Source of the DNA: JAYRSJ01 sp041920215
GTDB lineage: Bacteria; Pseudomonadota; Gammaproteobacteria; Burkholderiales; Burkholderiaceae_C
NCBI GenBank assembly: GCA_041920215.1
Contig: JAYRSJ010000033.1
Span: 1 to 36,630 of the forward strand
Direction: 5' to 3'
Length of the DNA stretch: 36,630 nt
In this document: positions 13,392 through 20,924 of the stretch, one piece after another
Layout: each line of letters opens with the position of its first letter
How positions within the stretch are numbered: position 1 is the first letter of the stretch
Program-made: the position numbers and the translations under genes
The notes under the pieces: generated by a model
Told to the model about the DNA's origin: nothing
The model's input: only the letters and a program-made list of their open reading frames with translations
Database searches by the model: none

Positions 13392-14498
13392 TCAGCGGTA
13401 GCGCACCAGCCAGCCGAAGGCGGCCAGCGACAGCGCCAGATAGATCAGACTGGGCGTGGCTGCCACGGCCCAGGGCGTCCAGCCCTTGAGCAGGCCCAGA
13501 TGGCCGGCCAGATTGTTCAGCAGCACGAAGCTGATGCCCAGCATGATGCCGCCAAAGACCTTGAGGCTGATGCCGCCCGAGCGTCCGTGCAGATAGGCAA
13601 AGGGCAGGGCCAGGGCCACCATCACCAGGCAGGCCAGCGGATAGAGGGCCTTGCGCCAGAACTGGATCTCATGCTGCTGGGCCGACTGCTCCTGGGCCGA
13701 TAGATGGGCGGTGTAGCGGTACAGCTCCAGGGTCGACATATTCTTGGCCGGCTGCAGGGCGGCGTTGATCACATTGGCATCCAGGCCGCTCTGCCAGGCG
13801 TACTCGGGCAGCTGCAGACCCTGGACGCGCGGCTTGTCGCCATTCATCCATTCGCTGCGGCGCACCTGTTGCAGCCGCCACAGGCCCTGGGCATCGACGC
13901 TGGCACTGTCGGCCTCGGTGCGCGAGCGCAGGCCGCCTTGGGCGTCGAACTCGAAGATGCGCACGCCCTCCAGCTCGCCGCTGGGGCGTACCCGCTGCAC
14001 ATGCACCGAGTAGCTGAGCTCGCCGGCCGGACCGGTCTGGCGATCCTTGAGCCAGGCACCTGCCTGGCCGGGGGCCAGGCTGCCGCTGAGTTCGGCGCGC
14101 TGCAGGGCCGCCATCTTTTCGAAACGCGGGGCCACATAGTCGCCGACTACAAAGGTCAGCAAGGCGAAGGCCAGGGCCAGCGAGCTCAGCAGACCCAGGG
14201 CCCGGCCCGGCCCCAGCCCGCCGGTGCGCAGAATCGTGAACTCGCTGGACTGGGCCAGACGCGCCAGCGAGTAGATGCTGCCGATCAGCACCGCGATCGG
14301 GAAGAGCTCGTAGAAATGCCCCGGCTGCTCCAGCAGCGCGATCCAGGCGGCCGAGCCGGCACCGCCGCCGCGGCGGCCACCGGCATCGAGCCCGTCGACG
14401 AAATCGATGAAGAAGAACAGCGACAAAAAGGCCAGGGCCACGAAGGCCACCGAGCCTATGAGCTCGACATAGAGCAGGCGGCGGACGGTGCGCATCAT
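13392..14498 (-). CDS. lptG: LPS export permease LptG
   Basis: The product is 368 aa from the ATG at 14498. The frame is open further upstream but overlaps lptF; AAGGAG (complement of 14505-14510) and the ATGA overlap with the lptF stop decide the start. The layout is LptF/LptG-like: three membrane segments in the first 130 residues with E-L-F-P-I-A-V-L-I-G, a periplasmic beta-jellyroll domain (about 130-260), and three more membrane segments after M-S-T-L-E-L-Y-R-Y. With LptF and two LptB ATPases it extracts lipopolysaccharide from the inner membrane and feeds the LptC-LptA bridge. Confidence 0.95.
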   Translation of the reverse strand: MMRTVRRLLYVELIGSVAFVALAFLSLFFFIDFVDGLDAGGRRGGGAGSAAWIALLEQPGHFYELFPIAVLIGSIYSLARLAQSSEFTILRTGGLGPGRALGLLSSLALAFALLTFVVGDYVAPRFEKMAALQRAELSGSLAPGQAGAWLKDRQTGPAGELSYSVHVQRVRPSGELEGVRIFEFDAQGGLRSRTEADSASVDAQGLWRLQQVRRSEWMNGDKPRVQGLQLPEYAWQSGLDANVINAALQPAKNMSTLELYRYTAHLSAQEQSAQQHEIQFWRKALYPLACLVMVALALPFAYLHGRSGGISLKVFGGIMLGISFVLLNNLAGHLGLLKGWTPWAVAATPSLIYLALSLAAFGWLVRYR

Positions 14499-15598
14499 GA
14501 GCCGCTCCTTGCGCCGGCGGCCGGGCGTCGCAGGCTCAGGCGCGAGCCCTGGTCGCGCCACCACAGCAGGGCCAGGGCCAGCGCAAAGGCGCCGCCGTGC
14601 AGGCGCAGCAGCGCGTCCGCCATGCCCAGCTTGCCGCCCGCCACCCAGGCCTGGGAAAGATTGATCAGATTGAAATAGACCACGAAGCTCAGCAGGGCGA
14701 ACAGCAGGTTCCAGTTGTTCGGCCGGCGCGGATTGGCGGCCGACATGCCGATGCCCAGCAAGACCAGATTGACCGCGCCCAGCGCCAGGCCCAGCCGCCA
14801 GGTGAGTTCGCCGCGGTGGCGTGGATCGGTGCTGCGGGCCAGGTCCAGGCTGTCCATGGCCTTGGGCGGCAGGGCATCGACAGAGCGCACCGCCTGCTCG
14901 TCCACCATCAGCTGGTAGCGCTCGAAGCGGGCTACCGTCTTGCTGCCGTTGCTGCTGTCGATCTCGTTGCGCTGGCCCTTGTCGAGCACCAGGAAGCGAT
15001 CACCGGCGATGTCCTCGATCCGACCCTGATGCGAGGTGGTGACCGACTCGCTGTCGCCGCGCTGGGCCAGGATGAAGACATTGCGGCCGGTGCGGCTGTC
15101 CTCGCTGTCGCGGTCGATGAAGAACACCCGCTTGCCATCGCGCGAGCTTTGGAACTGCCCGGGTGCCACCCGCGAGAGATCGGAGCGTTTCTCGTAGCGC
15201 TCCTTCAGCTGGCTGCTGCTGCGGTTGCCCCAGGGCCAGACCAGCAGCAGCAGCAGCGCGATGATCAGCAGCACCGGCCAGCTGCTGCGCAACACCGGCT
15301 TGATGAAGCGGCTGAGCCCCACGCCGCTGGCGAACCAGATGGTCATCTCCGACTCGCGGTACATGCGGCTCAGCGTGGCGACCACTGCCACGAAGAGCGA
15401 CAGGCTCAGCACCGTGGGCAGATAGCCGATGCTGGTATAGCCCAGCAGCAGCAGCACGTCCTGCGGCGCGACCCGGCCGCCAGCGGCCTGTCCCAAGGTG
15501 CGTATCAGCATGATGGTCAGCACGATGGTGAGTATCACTACCAGGGTCACGCCGAAGCTGCGGGCGAGCTCTTTGCGCAGAGAGGAATCGAATAACAT
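14495..15598 (-). CDS. lptF: LPS export permease LptF
   Basis: The product is 367 aa. It has an N-terminal membrane segment after M-L-F-D-S-S-L-R-K-E-L-A-R-S-F, a second and third around residues 45-120 (Y-L-P-T-V-L-S-L-S-L-F, then the E-M-T-I-W-F-A-S-G coupling-helix region), a periplasmic domain (about 130-260) with G-R-I-E-D-I-A-G-D-R-F, and three C-terminal membrane segments with P-R-R-P-N-N-W-N. E-M-T-I-W-x-A-S-G-V is characteristic of LptF. It heads the five-gene minus-strand run and diverges from pepA across 29 bp, the usual lptF/pepA arrangement in proteobacteria. Confidence 0.95.
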   Translation of the reverse strand: MLFDSSLRKELARSFGVTLVVILTIVLTIMLIRTLGQAAGGRVAPQDVLLLLGYTSIGYLPTVLSLSLFVAVVATLSRMYRESEMTIWFASGVGLSRFIKPVLRSSWPVLLIIALLLLLVWPWGNRSSSQLKERYEKRSDLSRVAPGQFQSSRDGKRVFFIDRDSEDSRTGRNVFILAQRGDSESVTTSHQGRIEDIAGDRFLVLDKGQRNEIDSSNGSKTVARFERYQLMVDEQAVRSVDALPPKAMDSLDLARSTDPRHRGELTWRLGLALGAVNLVLLGIGMSAANPRRPNNWNLLFALLSFVVYFNLINLSQAWVAGGKLGMADALLRLHGGAFALALALLWWRDQGSRLSLRRPAAGARSGS

Positions 15599-15627
15599 CC
15601 GGCCACTTTATCTATTGCCGCGACATT
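15599..15627. promoter_or_regulatory. 29-bp lptF/pepA divergent intergenic region
   Basis: The two start codons are only 29 bp apart. A TATCTA at 15609-15614 could serve as a -10 for pepA; the RNA would then start within about 10 bases of the ATG. The lptF promoter would have to lie inside pepA, or the reverse. No Shine-Dalgarno sequence is visible before pepA. Confidence 0.3.
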
Positions 15628-17088
15628 ATGGACTTCCGTTCTCAGACTGCGTCCCTGGACGCTCTGGCTTCAATCAATGCCGATGCTCTGGTGCTGGTAA
15701 TTGCCGGTGACAGCCTGCCCGCAGACCTTGACAGCAGCGTCGCCGCTGCGGTGAAGGATGCGATCAAGCTGGGCGATTTCGAGCTCAAGGCCGGCAAGAC
15801 GCTGGTGCTGCAACGCGTCGCCGGCATCAAGGCGCCGCGCCTGGTGCTGACGGCCGCCGGCAAGAGCAGCCTGAAGGCTGCGCGCGCTGCGGTGCAGGCC
15901 GGCCTGGCTGCGCTGAAGGGGCGTGGCGCGGTGCATGCGGCCATTGCCTATGCCGGCTATGTGGCGCTGGACGAGGCCATGGTCGAGCAGACCGTGCTGG
16001 CCGCTCAGGAGGCGGTCTATCTGTACCGTCACACCAAGCCCAGTGCGGCGTCCGCCGCCAAGCTGGACAAGATCAGCCTGCTGGCCGACAAGGACGCGGC
16101 CAAGGCGGTCAAGGCCGGGTTGGTACGCGGGCAGGCGATTGCTGCCGGCATCGAGGCGGCCCGTGAGGCCGCCAACCGCCCGGGCAACCATTGCACGCCG
16201 ACCTGGCTGGGCGAGCAGGTCAAGGCGCTGGGACGCAGCCATGGGCTCAAGGTAGAGGTGCTGGACAAGAAGGCGGTCGAGAAGCTGGGCATGGGCAGTT
16301 TCCTGGCCGTGGCCCAGGGCTCGGACGAGCCGCTGCGCTTCATCGTGGCCCGCTACGAAGGCGCGGCCAAGACCCAGGCACCGGTGGTGCTGGTCGGCAA
16401 GGGCATCACTTTCGATTCCGGCGGCATCTCGCTGAAGCCGGGTGCCCAGATGGACGAGATGAAGTTCGATATGGGCGGCGCGGCCAGCGTGCTGGGCACG
16501 CTGCGGGCGGTGGCCGAACTCAAGCCCAAGATCAATCTGGTGGCCATCATTGCCGCCTGCGAGAACATGCCCAGCGGCCGTGCGCTCAAGCCCGGCGATG
16601 TGGTGACCTCGATGTCGGGCCAGACCATCGAGATTCTCAACACCGATGCCGAGGGTCGGCTGATCCTGTGCGATGCGCTCAGCTATGCCGAGCGCTTCAA
16701 GCCGGCGGTGGTGGTCGATGTGGCCACGCTGACCGGGGCCTGCGTAATCGCGCTGGGCGGTGTGCGCAGCGGCATGTATGCCAGCGATGACGAACTGGCC
16801 GCAGCCTTGAGCGCCGCGGGCGAAGCGGCCCTGGACCCCTGCTGGCGCATGCCGCTGGACGAGGAGTACGACGAGGGGCTGAAGAGCAACTTCGCCGATG
16901 TCGCGAATGTGGGCGGTCGCGAGGGCGGCTCGATCACTGCGGCCAAGTTCCTGCAGCGCTTCGCGTCCAAGTACCGCTGGGCTCATCTGGACATCGCCGG
17001 TACCGCCTGGAAGGGTGGGGCAGCCAAGGGTGGCACCGGCCGGCCGGTGGGCCTGCTGACCCATTTCGTGCTGTCGCAGGTGAAGTGA
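15628..17088 (+). CDS. pepA: Cytosol (leucyl) aminopeptidase PepA
   Basis: The product is a 486-aa M17 metallopeptidase that removes N-terminal amino acids and is hexameric in the cytosol. The catalytic C-terminal domain is plain: G-K-G-I-T-F-D-S-G-G-I-S-L-K-P-G with metal-binding Lys258, D-M-G-G-A-A, and the signature N-T-D-A-E-G-R-L (338-345). The N-terminal domain (about 1-165) is divergent, as usual. In E. coli, PepA also binds DNA in carAB control and Xer recombination. The start at 15628 gives the family length but has no ribosome binding site, so translation may use a very short leader. holC follows closely, the conserved pepA-holC pair. Confidence 0.96.
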   Translation: MDFRSQTASLDALASINADALVLVIAGDSLPADLDSSVAAAVKDAIKLGDFELKAGKTLVLQRVAGIKAPRLVLTAAGKSSLKAARAAVQAGLAALKGRGAVHAAIAYAGYVALDEAMVEQTVLAAQEAVYLYRHTKPSAASAAKLDKISLLADKDAAKAVKAGLVRGQAIAAGIEAAREAANRPGNHCTPTWLGEQVKALGRSHGLKVEVLDKKAVEKLGMGSFLAVAQGSDEPLRFIVARYEGAAKTQAPVVLVGKGITFDSGGISLKPGAQMDEMKFDMGGAASVLGTLRAVAELKPKINLVAIIAACENMPSGRALKPGDVVTSMSGQTIEILNTDAEGRLILCDALSYAERFKPAVVVDVATLTGACVIALGGVRSGMYASDDELAAALSAAGEAALDPCWRMPLDEEYDEGLKSNFADVANVGGREGGSITAAKFLQRFASKYRWAHLDIAGTAWKGGAAKGGTGRPVGLLTHFVLSQVK

Positions 17089-17123
17089 GTGGCGATGCGG
17101 CAGGCGCAGCCCGGGAGCCGGTC

Positions 17124-17555
17124 ATGGCCGAGGTGAGTTTCTACACTGGCGTGACGGATCGACTGGGCTTTGTCTGCCGCCTCTTGCGCAAGGCCAGCCT
17201 GAGTGGCGCCAGGGTCGCAGTGGTGGGCCCGACACCGCTGCTCGACAGGCTGGACCAGGCCTTGTGGACCTTCGAGGCCACCGAGTTCGTGCCGCATCTG
17301 CGCTTGCGTGCGCACAGCGATGACCGCAAGCAACAGGTCCGCAGCCCCATCCTGCTGAGTGAATCGGCGCAACTCGCCGTGGCTTGCCGGGTGCTGCTCA
17401 ATATCGGCACCGATCTGGTGCCGGGATTCGAGCGTTATGAGCGCGTGCTGGAGGTGGTCTCACTGGATCCGCAGCAGGTCCAGGCCGGACGGCTGCGCTT
17501 CAAGCACTACAAGGCGCAGGGGCATTCCGTCGTGCATCACGAAGTGGCCGCCTGA
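17124..17555 (+). CDS. holC: DNA polymerase III chi subunit HolC
   Basis: The product is 143 aa from the ATG at 17124 (M-A-E-V-S-F-Y-T-G-V), preceded by GGGAG at 17113-17117. The frame also allows a GTG at 17085 overlapping the pepA stop, which would add 13 residues unlike the family. The opening V-x-F-Y-T, the R-A-H-S-D-D-R-K-Q-Q region with P-I-L-L-S near residues 75-90, and N-I-G-T-D-L-V-P further on fit HolC, which links the clamp loader (through psi) to single-strand binding protein. The conserved pepA neighbour supports the call. Confidence 0.9.
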   Translation: MAEVSFYTGVTDRLGFVCRLLRKASLSGARVAVVGPTPLLDRLDQALWTFEATEFVPHLRLRAHSDDRKQQVRSPILLSESAQLAVACRVLLNIGTDLVPGFERYERVLEVVSLDPQQVQAGRLRFKHYKAQGHSVVHHEVAA

Positions 17556-17815
17556 GGGTGGTTTTGCTCGAGGCCCGGGCGAACTGTCGGCGCGGGTCAA
17601 CGGCGGCATGGCGCCGCCCGTTTCTGGAGCGCTGCGCATCATGCTGCACCGCTTCGATGTGGTGCGTCAGGGCTCGTACAGCGCTGGCAATACGCTGCTC
17701 CAAATCTGCCGTCCTCCCATGCTTTCCCCATAGGGTGGTCGCTTTTTTTAGGGTATGTTCCAGCCGGTTGAAAACTCAACGTCAACTCTCTCTTCTTCCA
17801 ACTCGGAGGTGATAC
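17556..17815. other. Intergenic region between holC and the Liv binding protein
   Basis: A 6-bp GGCGGC/GCCGCC hairpin with a 5-base loop (17602-17618), followed by GTTTCT, may weakly end the pepA-holC transcript. Further on are a seven-T run (near 17743-17749) and GTATGTT (17753-17759), a possible -10, but no clear -35. The last 60 bases form a C/T- and A-rich leader ending in a strong GGAGGTGAT ribosome binding site. No gene is seen. Confidence 0.4.
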
Positions 17816-18958
17816 ATGCAAGTCAAGTTGAATGTGATCGTTGGCGCGGCAGCGATGCTGCTGAGCGGCGCGGCCATGTCGCAGGAACTGGTGGTCAAGA
17901 TCGGCCACATCGGCCCCACGAGCGGTGCGATTGCCCACCTGGGCAAGGACAATGAGTTGGGCGCTCGTTTGGCCATCGACGAGCTGAACGCCAAGGGCGT
18001 GATGATCGGTGGCAAGAAGGCCAAGTTCGAACTGCTGGCTGAAGACGATGCCGGCGATCCCAAGCAGGGCACGGCCGCTGCACAGAAGCTGATGGATGCC
18101 AAGGTGAACGGCGTGGTCGGCCACCTGAATTCCGGCACGACCATTCCTGCCTCCAAGGTCTATAGCGACGCCGGTGTGCCGCAGATCAGCCCCTCGGCGA
18201 CCAACCCCAAGTACACCCGTAACGGCTACAAGACCGCCTTCCGCGTCGTGGCTGATGACGTGCATCTGGGTGGCACGCTGGGCAAGTACGCGGTCAAGGA
18301 GCTGAAGGGGCAGTCCATCGCCGTGATCGATGACCGTACCGCTTACGGCCAGGGCGTGGCTGACGAGTTCGAGAAGGGCGTCAAGGCTGCCGGCGGCAAG
18401 GTCGTCGGTCGCGAGTTCACCAACGACAAGGCCACGGACTTCACCGCCATCCTGACCTCCTTGAAGGGCAAGAAGCCCGATGTGGTCTTCTTCGGTGGCA
18501 TGGATGCAGTGGCCGGCCCGATGCTGCGCCAGATGAAGCAGCTGGGCATCAACGCCAAGTTCGTCGGCGGCGACGGCATCTGCTCGGGCGAGCTGCCCAA
18601 GCTGGCGGCTGGCACCATGGCCGATGAGCAGGTGGTCTGCGCCGAGGCTGGCGGTGTCGAGGGTGAATCCAAGAAGACCCTGGACGACTTCAAGGCCAAG
18701 TTCAAGGCCAAGTACAAGGTCGACGTGCAGATCTACGCGCCCTACGTCTACGACTCGGTCAATGTGATGGTCGACGCCATGGTCAAGGCCGGGTCTTCCG
18801 AGCCCGCCAAGTACCTGCCCGTGCTGGCCAAGACCACCGGTTACAAGGGTGTGACCGGCACGATCAGCTTCGACAACAAGGGCGACATCAAGAATGGCGC
18901 ACTGACGCTGTACACCTACAAGGGTGGTGCACGCCAGCAACTGGCCGTGGTTCGCTAA
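17816..18958 (+). CDS. Branched-chain amino-acid ABC transporter binding protein (LivJ/LivK type)
   Basis: The product is 380 aa. A Sec signal peptide ends at about Ser22 (A-M-S before Q-E-L). The mature protein has the Peripla_BP_6 pattern: V-V-K-I-G-H-I-G-P-T-S-G, the ligand-site V-V-G-H-L-N-S-G-T-T-I-P-A-S, I-S-P-S-A-T-N-P, and D-D-R-T-A-Y-G-Q-G. The perfect SD GGAGGTGAT (17805-17813) and the strong terminator point to high expression of a single-gene unit. No Liv permease or ATPase genes are adjacent, so it must feed a transporter encoded elsewhere. The ligand is probably Leu/Ile/Val, but related proteins bind other amides and amino acids. Confidence 0.93.
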   Translation: MQVKLNVIVGAAAMLLSGAAMSQELVVKIGHIGPTSGAIAHLGKDNELGARLAIDELNAKGVMIGGKKAKFELLAEDDAGDPKQGTAAAQKLMDAKVNGVVGHLNSGTTIPASKVYSDAGVPQISPSATNPKYTRNGYKTAFRVVADDVHLGGTLGKYAVKELKGQSIAVIDDRTAYGQGVADEFEKGVKAAGGKVVGREFTNDKATDFTAILTSLKGKKPDVVFFGGMDAVAGPMLRQMKQLGINAKFVGGDGICSGELPKLAAGTMADEQVVCAEAGGVEGESKKTLDDFKAKFKAKYKVDVQIYAPYVYDSVNVMVDAMVKAGSSEPAKYLPVLAKTTGYKGVTGTISFDNKGDIKNGALTLYTYKGGARQQLAVVR

Positions 18959-19007
18959 GACCCAGCGCTAGCGACAGGTCTGCTCGAGCGGACCTGCTGC
19001 AGCCCCG

Positions 19008-19039
19008 AACGCCCACTTCGGTGGGCGTTTCTTTTTTTT
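19008..19039 (+). terminator. Strong intrinsic terminator after the Liv binding protein
   Basis: A 9-bp stem, AACGCCCAC with GTGGGCGTT, closes a TTCG loop (19017-19020) and runs straight into a T-rich tract. The T-rich side and tetraloop make it a textbook terminator. A second inverted repeat (18975-18980 with 18991-18996) lies just upstream. Confidence 0.95.
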
Positions 19040-19457
19040 CTACGGTGAGCGGCGCGGGCGCAGTTGCACTCTTGCATCGACCGCCGCTGCGGCTTTCGCA
19101 TCTGCCGTGCAAAACGCACGCGATGCCGCGTGCAGGTACCTGTCTGAACTCACTCGCTGCGCTCTACTCGCGCTGTCCGCCCGGCCTTGTATGGCGCTCA
19201 ACTTTGCAAGTTCCGCAGGGTCCGAAAACCTAAGTGTTAACGCGACGTGCAGAGTTGGCTTTCAAGGTGTAACGACCCTTTAAACGGGGGGCTTTCAAGA
19301 GGTGGACCGAAGGGCATGATCCAGCCGCAAAAGCAGATTCCCATTCTTGCCGGATGGCGGAGGTTCTAAGCCGAGTGGCTCAGAGCCCTGTTACAAGCAG
19401 CTGGAATCCAGCAGGGGCGTATCGCCCGGCATATGGGGTATTGCGAGCGGGGAAGTC
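19040..19457. promoter_or_regulatory. 418-bp leader/promoter region of the polysaccharide gene
   Basis: No protein gene is supported. The region contains a 10-bp direct repeat GGCTTTCAAG at 19257-19266 and 19290-19299, 33 bp apart (about three helical turns). An AACTT/AAGTT inverted repeat lies near 19201-19212. The stretch from about 19200 to 19350 is clearly less GC-rich than its surroundings, as expected of a regulatory region. A long leader before the ATG at 19458 is likely. No known riboswitch is recognised. Confidence 0.45.
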
Positions 19458-20843
19458 ATGATTCGAGTTTTCAACCACTATTTGCACAGGCGGACCTTGC
19501 TCCAGATCTTCTTTGATCTGGGTTTGATCATCGTCGCCTTGCTGGCTGTTGTGCTGGCCCAGGGTGAGGCTGCGGGTCAGGTCATCCCCTTTGCCGCCTC
19601 GCACGGTCTGTCGCTGGCGGGTTGCATGTTTGTGATCAACTCGGCAACGGGCTTCTATCAGCATGCGCACAACCGCTCGGTGACCGAGTCCTGCGCCCGC
19701 GCCTTGCTGGCGCTGTTGCTGGCCCTGCCCCTGGCCTATGGCATCTTCAGCCTGCTGCCGGCGAATGCGGCCGACAAGCGCGATCTGCTGACGCTCGCCG
19801 CCATGGCGGCAGTGGCGGCGATTCTGGTGCATCGCGTGTATGCCGCGCATGCTGGTGCCCAGTCGCGTACCCGCACCAAGATTCTGATCTTTGGTTCTGG
19901 CGAAGCCGCCAAGTCGGTGGGTAATACCCTGCGTGCTGCCGACCCGCATGCCCAGATCGTGGGTTATTTCGCCGGACCCAACGAAGGCGATCCGCAGGTG
20001 CTGCGCTCCGAGGTGATCGAGCCCAGTGGCAGCCTGACCGAGACGGCACTGAAGCTGGGTGTCGACGAGATTGTCGTGGCCCTGTCGGAGCGGCGTGGTG
20101 GCAGCATGCCGCTGCGGCAGCTGCTGGATTGCAAGCTCTATGGCATCCGCGTGGTCGATATCGCCACCCATTTCGAGAAGACCCTGGCGCAGATCAAGAT
20201 CAGCCATGTCAATGCCGGCTGGCTGATCTTTGGCGACGGCTTCAACCAAGGTGTGTTGCGTACTGCGGTAAAGCGGGTGTTCGATGTGCTGTTCTCGACC
20301 TTGATCCTGACCCTGACCGCTCCCATCATGCTGATCACCGCACTGGTGATCAAGCTGGAGTCGCGCGGTCCGGTGTTTTACAAGCAGGAGCGGGTCGGCC
20401 TCAATGGAGAGGTTTTCGAGGTGATCAAGTTCCGCAGCATGCGCACGGACGCCGAGAAGGACGGCAAGCCGCGCTGGGCCACGGTCAACGATGACCGGGT
20501 GACCAAGGTGGGGCGCTTCATCCGTCGGGTGCGCATCGACGAGTTGCCGCAGTTGCTGAACGTGCTGCGTGGAGAGATGAGCTTGGTCGGGCCGCGCCCG
20601 GAGCGTCAGTTCTTTGTCGATGAGCTGATCGCCAAAGTGCCTTACTACGCGGTGCGTCATAGCGTCAAGCCCGGGGTTACCGGCTGGGCGCAGGTCCGCT
20701 ACGAGTACGGTTCGACGGTCGAGGATTCAGTCGAGAAGCTGCAGTACGACCTTTACTATGTGAAGAACCACACCTTGTTCCTCGATCTGCTGATCATGCT
20801 GGAGACTGTGGCTGTGGTGCTGACCGGCAAGGGCGCCCGCTGA
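19458..20843 (+). CDS. Exopolysaccharide-initiating sugar-phosphate transferase (EpsB-type, PEP-CTERM system associated)
   Basis: The product is 461 aa, started at 19458 after GGGGAAG. The N-terminal half has four membrane helices (about 15-145) and a cytosolic Rossmann-like domain beginning T-K-I-L-I-F-G-S-G-E-A. From residue 272 comes the catalytic bacterial sugar transferase domain: K-R-V-F-D-V-L-F, Y-K-Q-E-R-V-G-L-N-G, F-R-S-M-R-T-D-A-E, and R-I-D-E-L-P-Q-L-L-N-V-L (Asp361). The domain ends M-S-L-V-G-P-R-P-E-R. It would transfer a hexose-1-phosphate to undecaprenyl phosphate, the first step of polysaccharide assembly. The polymer's other enzymes are not in the window. The prs genes directly downstream match the subgroup known from PEP-CTERM/exosortase genomes. 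Confidence 0.93.
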   Translation: MIRVFNHYLHRRTLLQIFFDLGLIIVALLAVVLAQGEAAGQVIPFAASHGLSLAGCMFVINSATGFYQHAHNRSVTESCARALLALLLALPLAYGIFSLLPANAADKRDLLTLAAMAAVAAILVHRVYAAHAGAQSRTRTKILIFGSGEAAKSVGNTLRAADPHAQIVGYFAGPNEGDPQVLRSEVIEPSGSLTETALKLGVDEIVVALSERRGGSMPLRQLLDCKLYGIRVVDIATHFEKTLAQIKISHVNAGWLIFGDGFNQGVLRTAVKRVFDVLFSTLILTLTAPIMLITALVIKLESRGPVFYKQERVGLNGEVFEVIKFRSMRTDAEKDGKPRWATVNDDRVTKVGRFIRRVRIDELPQLLNVLRGEMSLVGPRPERQFFVDELIAKVPYYAVRHSVKPGVTGWAQVRYEYGSTVEDSVEKLQYDLYYVKNHTLFLDLLIMLETVAVVLTGKGAR

Positions 20844-20924
20844 AGTTCGAGTACCGCTTTTCCGCTGTCATTGCGGCGAGCCTCCCGGGCTGCGGTGGGT
20901 GGGCATCGTGCTTGAATCCCCCTC

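Noticed and set aside
15670..17064. 464-codon frame antisense to pepA
   Set aside because: The opposite strand encodes PepA with all motifs. The antisense product is compositionally odd and has no ribosome site.
17639..18940. 433-codon frame antisense to the Liv binding protein
   Set aside because: The plus strand has a signal peptide, a perfect ribosome site and a terminator. The antisense frame is a codon-bias shadow.
19192..19208. Sigma-54 promoter TGGCGC..TTTGCA before the polysaccharide gene
   Set aside because: The distance between GG and GC is 11 instead of the required 10 bases, so it was not listed as a promoter.
19300..19457. Cyclic-di-GMP (GEMM) riboswitch in the leader
   Set aside because: Only a short GCAAAAGC-like string was seen. 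The paired helices and tetraloop receptor could not be found.
20901..20916. Sigma-54 promoter GGGCAT..CTTGAA before prsK
   Set aside because: The -12 GC is replaced by GA, and transcription would begin at the start codon.
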